DNA of 6,730 nucleotides from Gammaproteobacteria bacterium (GTDB taxonomy: Bacteria > Pseudomonadota > Gammaproteobacteria > UBA6429 > Thiohalophilaceae), in NCBI GenBank assembly GCA_003233255.1, contig QILH01000119.1:1-6730 (forward strand), written 5' to 3'. The notes under the pieces were generated by a model that was not told the origin of the DNA, did not search any database, and saw nothing but the letters and a program-made list of their open reading frames with translations. A program made the position numbers and the translations under genes. Of this stretch, positions 6,061-6,730 are shown piece by piece (positions within the stretch are counted from its first letter, which is position 1; each line of letters opens with the position of its first letter).

Positions 6061-6730
6061 ATGGCTGACAGTTTTAAATCCCGCAGTACGCTTAAGGTCA
6101 ACGGGGCTGACTACACGTATTATCGTTTAGATAAGGTCAAAGGCAGCGAAAAACTACCCTTCTCGCTGAAGATCCTGCTTGAGAACCTGCTGCGCCATGA
6201 AGATGGGGTCAATGTGACCCGTGCCGATATCCAGTCGCTCGCCAACTGGGATCCGAAAGCCCAGCCCGATACCGAGATCGCCTTTACCCCGGCGCGCGTG
6301 CTGATGCAGGACTTCACGGGTGTGCCTGCAGTGGTCGATCTGGCCGCCATGCGCGATGCGATGCGTGAATTAGGCGGTGACCCAGAGAAGATTAATCCCC
6401 TGCAACCGGCCGAACTGGTGATCGATCACTCGGTACAGGTCGACAAATTCGGCAGCGCCGATTCGTTTTCTCTAAACGAGGCGCTCGAATACCAGCGCAA
6501 CAAGGAACGCTATACCTTTTTAAAGTGGGGCCAGAACGCATTTTCTAATTTTAAGGTCGTGCCCCCCGAAACCGGCATCGTGCATCAGGTTAACCTTGAG
6601 TATTTAGCCCGTACTGTGTTCGTCAAAGAAGACGGTAATCAGAAAATTGCCTATCCCGATACCCTGGTGGGCACCGATTCACACACCACCATGATCAATG
6701 GCCTCGGCGTACTGGGCTGGGGCGTGGGCG
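6061..6730 (+). CDS. acnA: Aconitate hydratase A, N-terminal part (runs off right edge)
   Basis: The first 223 codons of an AcnA/IRP1-type aconitase (whole family about 890 residues), an iron-sulfur enzyme that converts citrate to isocitrate in the TCA cycle in the cytoplasm. The frame stays open to the window edge. Matching segments in order are the opening SFKSRSTLKVNG, LPFSLKILLENLLRHEDG (32-49), ARVLMQDFTGVPAVVDLAAMR (78-98), the DHS triad (122-124), GIVHQVNLEYLA (172-183) and GTDSHTTMINGLGVLGWGVG (204-223), which holds the active-site D206-S207-H208. The cluster-binding cysteines lie beyond the window and cannot be checked. Start choice is firm because AAGGAG is 5 nt upstream. Codons are more GC-rich than in the genes upstream (about 55% GC by hand count of several lines), as might be expected of a highly expressed gene. 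Distinguished from AcnB by its motif order. Confidence 0.96.
   Translation, partial: MADSFKSRSTLKVNGADYTYYRLDKVKGSEKLPFSLKILLENLLRHEDGVNVTRADIQSLANWDPKAQPDTEIAFTPARVLMQDFTGVPAVVDLAAMRDAMRELGGDPEKINPLQPAELVIDHSVQVDKFGSADSFSLNEALEYQRNKERYTFLKWGQNAFSNFKVVPPETGIVHQVNLEYLARTVFVKEDGNQKIAYPDTLVGTDSHTTMINGLGVLGWGVG

Noticed and set aside
6120..6350. Minus-strand open frame inside acnA
   Set aside because: It is opposite conserved aconitase sequence; the GC-rich codons of acnA naturally leave the reverse strand open.
1..6730. Mobile element, CRISPR array, tRNA or defence system
   Set aside because: No transposase or integrase frames, no regularly spaced repeats and no tRNA-like folds were seen; the genes are housekeeping and signalling genes.

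Overview
The window looks like chromosomal DNA of a gammaproteobacterium. The main reason is the gene run rluE-nudJ-mnmA-hflD on the + strand, the same order as in the Escherichia coli rluE(ymfC)-nudJ-mnmA-hflD-purB cluster. HflD is also a protein family largely confined to Gammaproteobacteria. Moderate GC content (about 40% to 55% in lines counted by hand) and a large GGDEF/EAL signalling protein suggest a free-living or environmental member. I cannot name a genus from the sequence.

Layout. At the left edge, the minus strand carries the first 26 codons of a lipoprotein gene that runs out of the window (1-80). A strong 12-bp hairpin follows (92-125). Then comes a large minus-strand gene (172-3075) for a membrane-anchored c-di-GMP enzyme with a periplasmic helical sensor, HAMP-like linker, PAS, GGDEF and EAL. 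A 121-bp AT-rich region (3076-3196) separates it from the divergent + strand cluster and carries an exact 10-bp direct repeat. The cluster is rluE (3197-3778), nudJ (3781-4224), mnmA (4225-5325) and hflD (5325-5963). It is packed with gaps of 2 bp, 0 bp and a 1-bp overlap, so it is almost certainly one translationally coupled operon. After a 97-bp gap with a plausible promoter, acnA (aconitase A) begins at 6061 and runs off the right edge.

How the genes fit together. rluE and mnmA modify the translation apparatus (23S rRNA pseudouridine and tRNA 2-thiouridine). nudJ is a housekeeping Nudix phosphatase, and hflD is a membrane-associated protein that travels with mnmA. acnA is a TCA-cycle enzyme with its own promoter and ribosome binding site, and it occupies the position purB has in E. 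coli. The c-di-GMP gene sits where E. coli has icd. The c-di-GMP protein and the lipoprotein read in the same direction and could be co-transcribed, but nothing proves a functional link.

I found no mobile element, CRISPR array, tRNA, rRNA or defence system, and no clear sign of a new multi-gene system. The most interesting points are small ones: the hairpin before the lipoprotein start, the direct repeat between the divergent genes, an inverted repeat on the acnA -10 box, the hairpin around the rluE start, and the synteny differences at both ends of the cluster.
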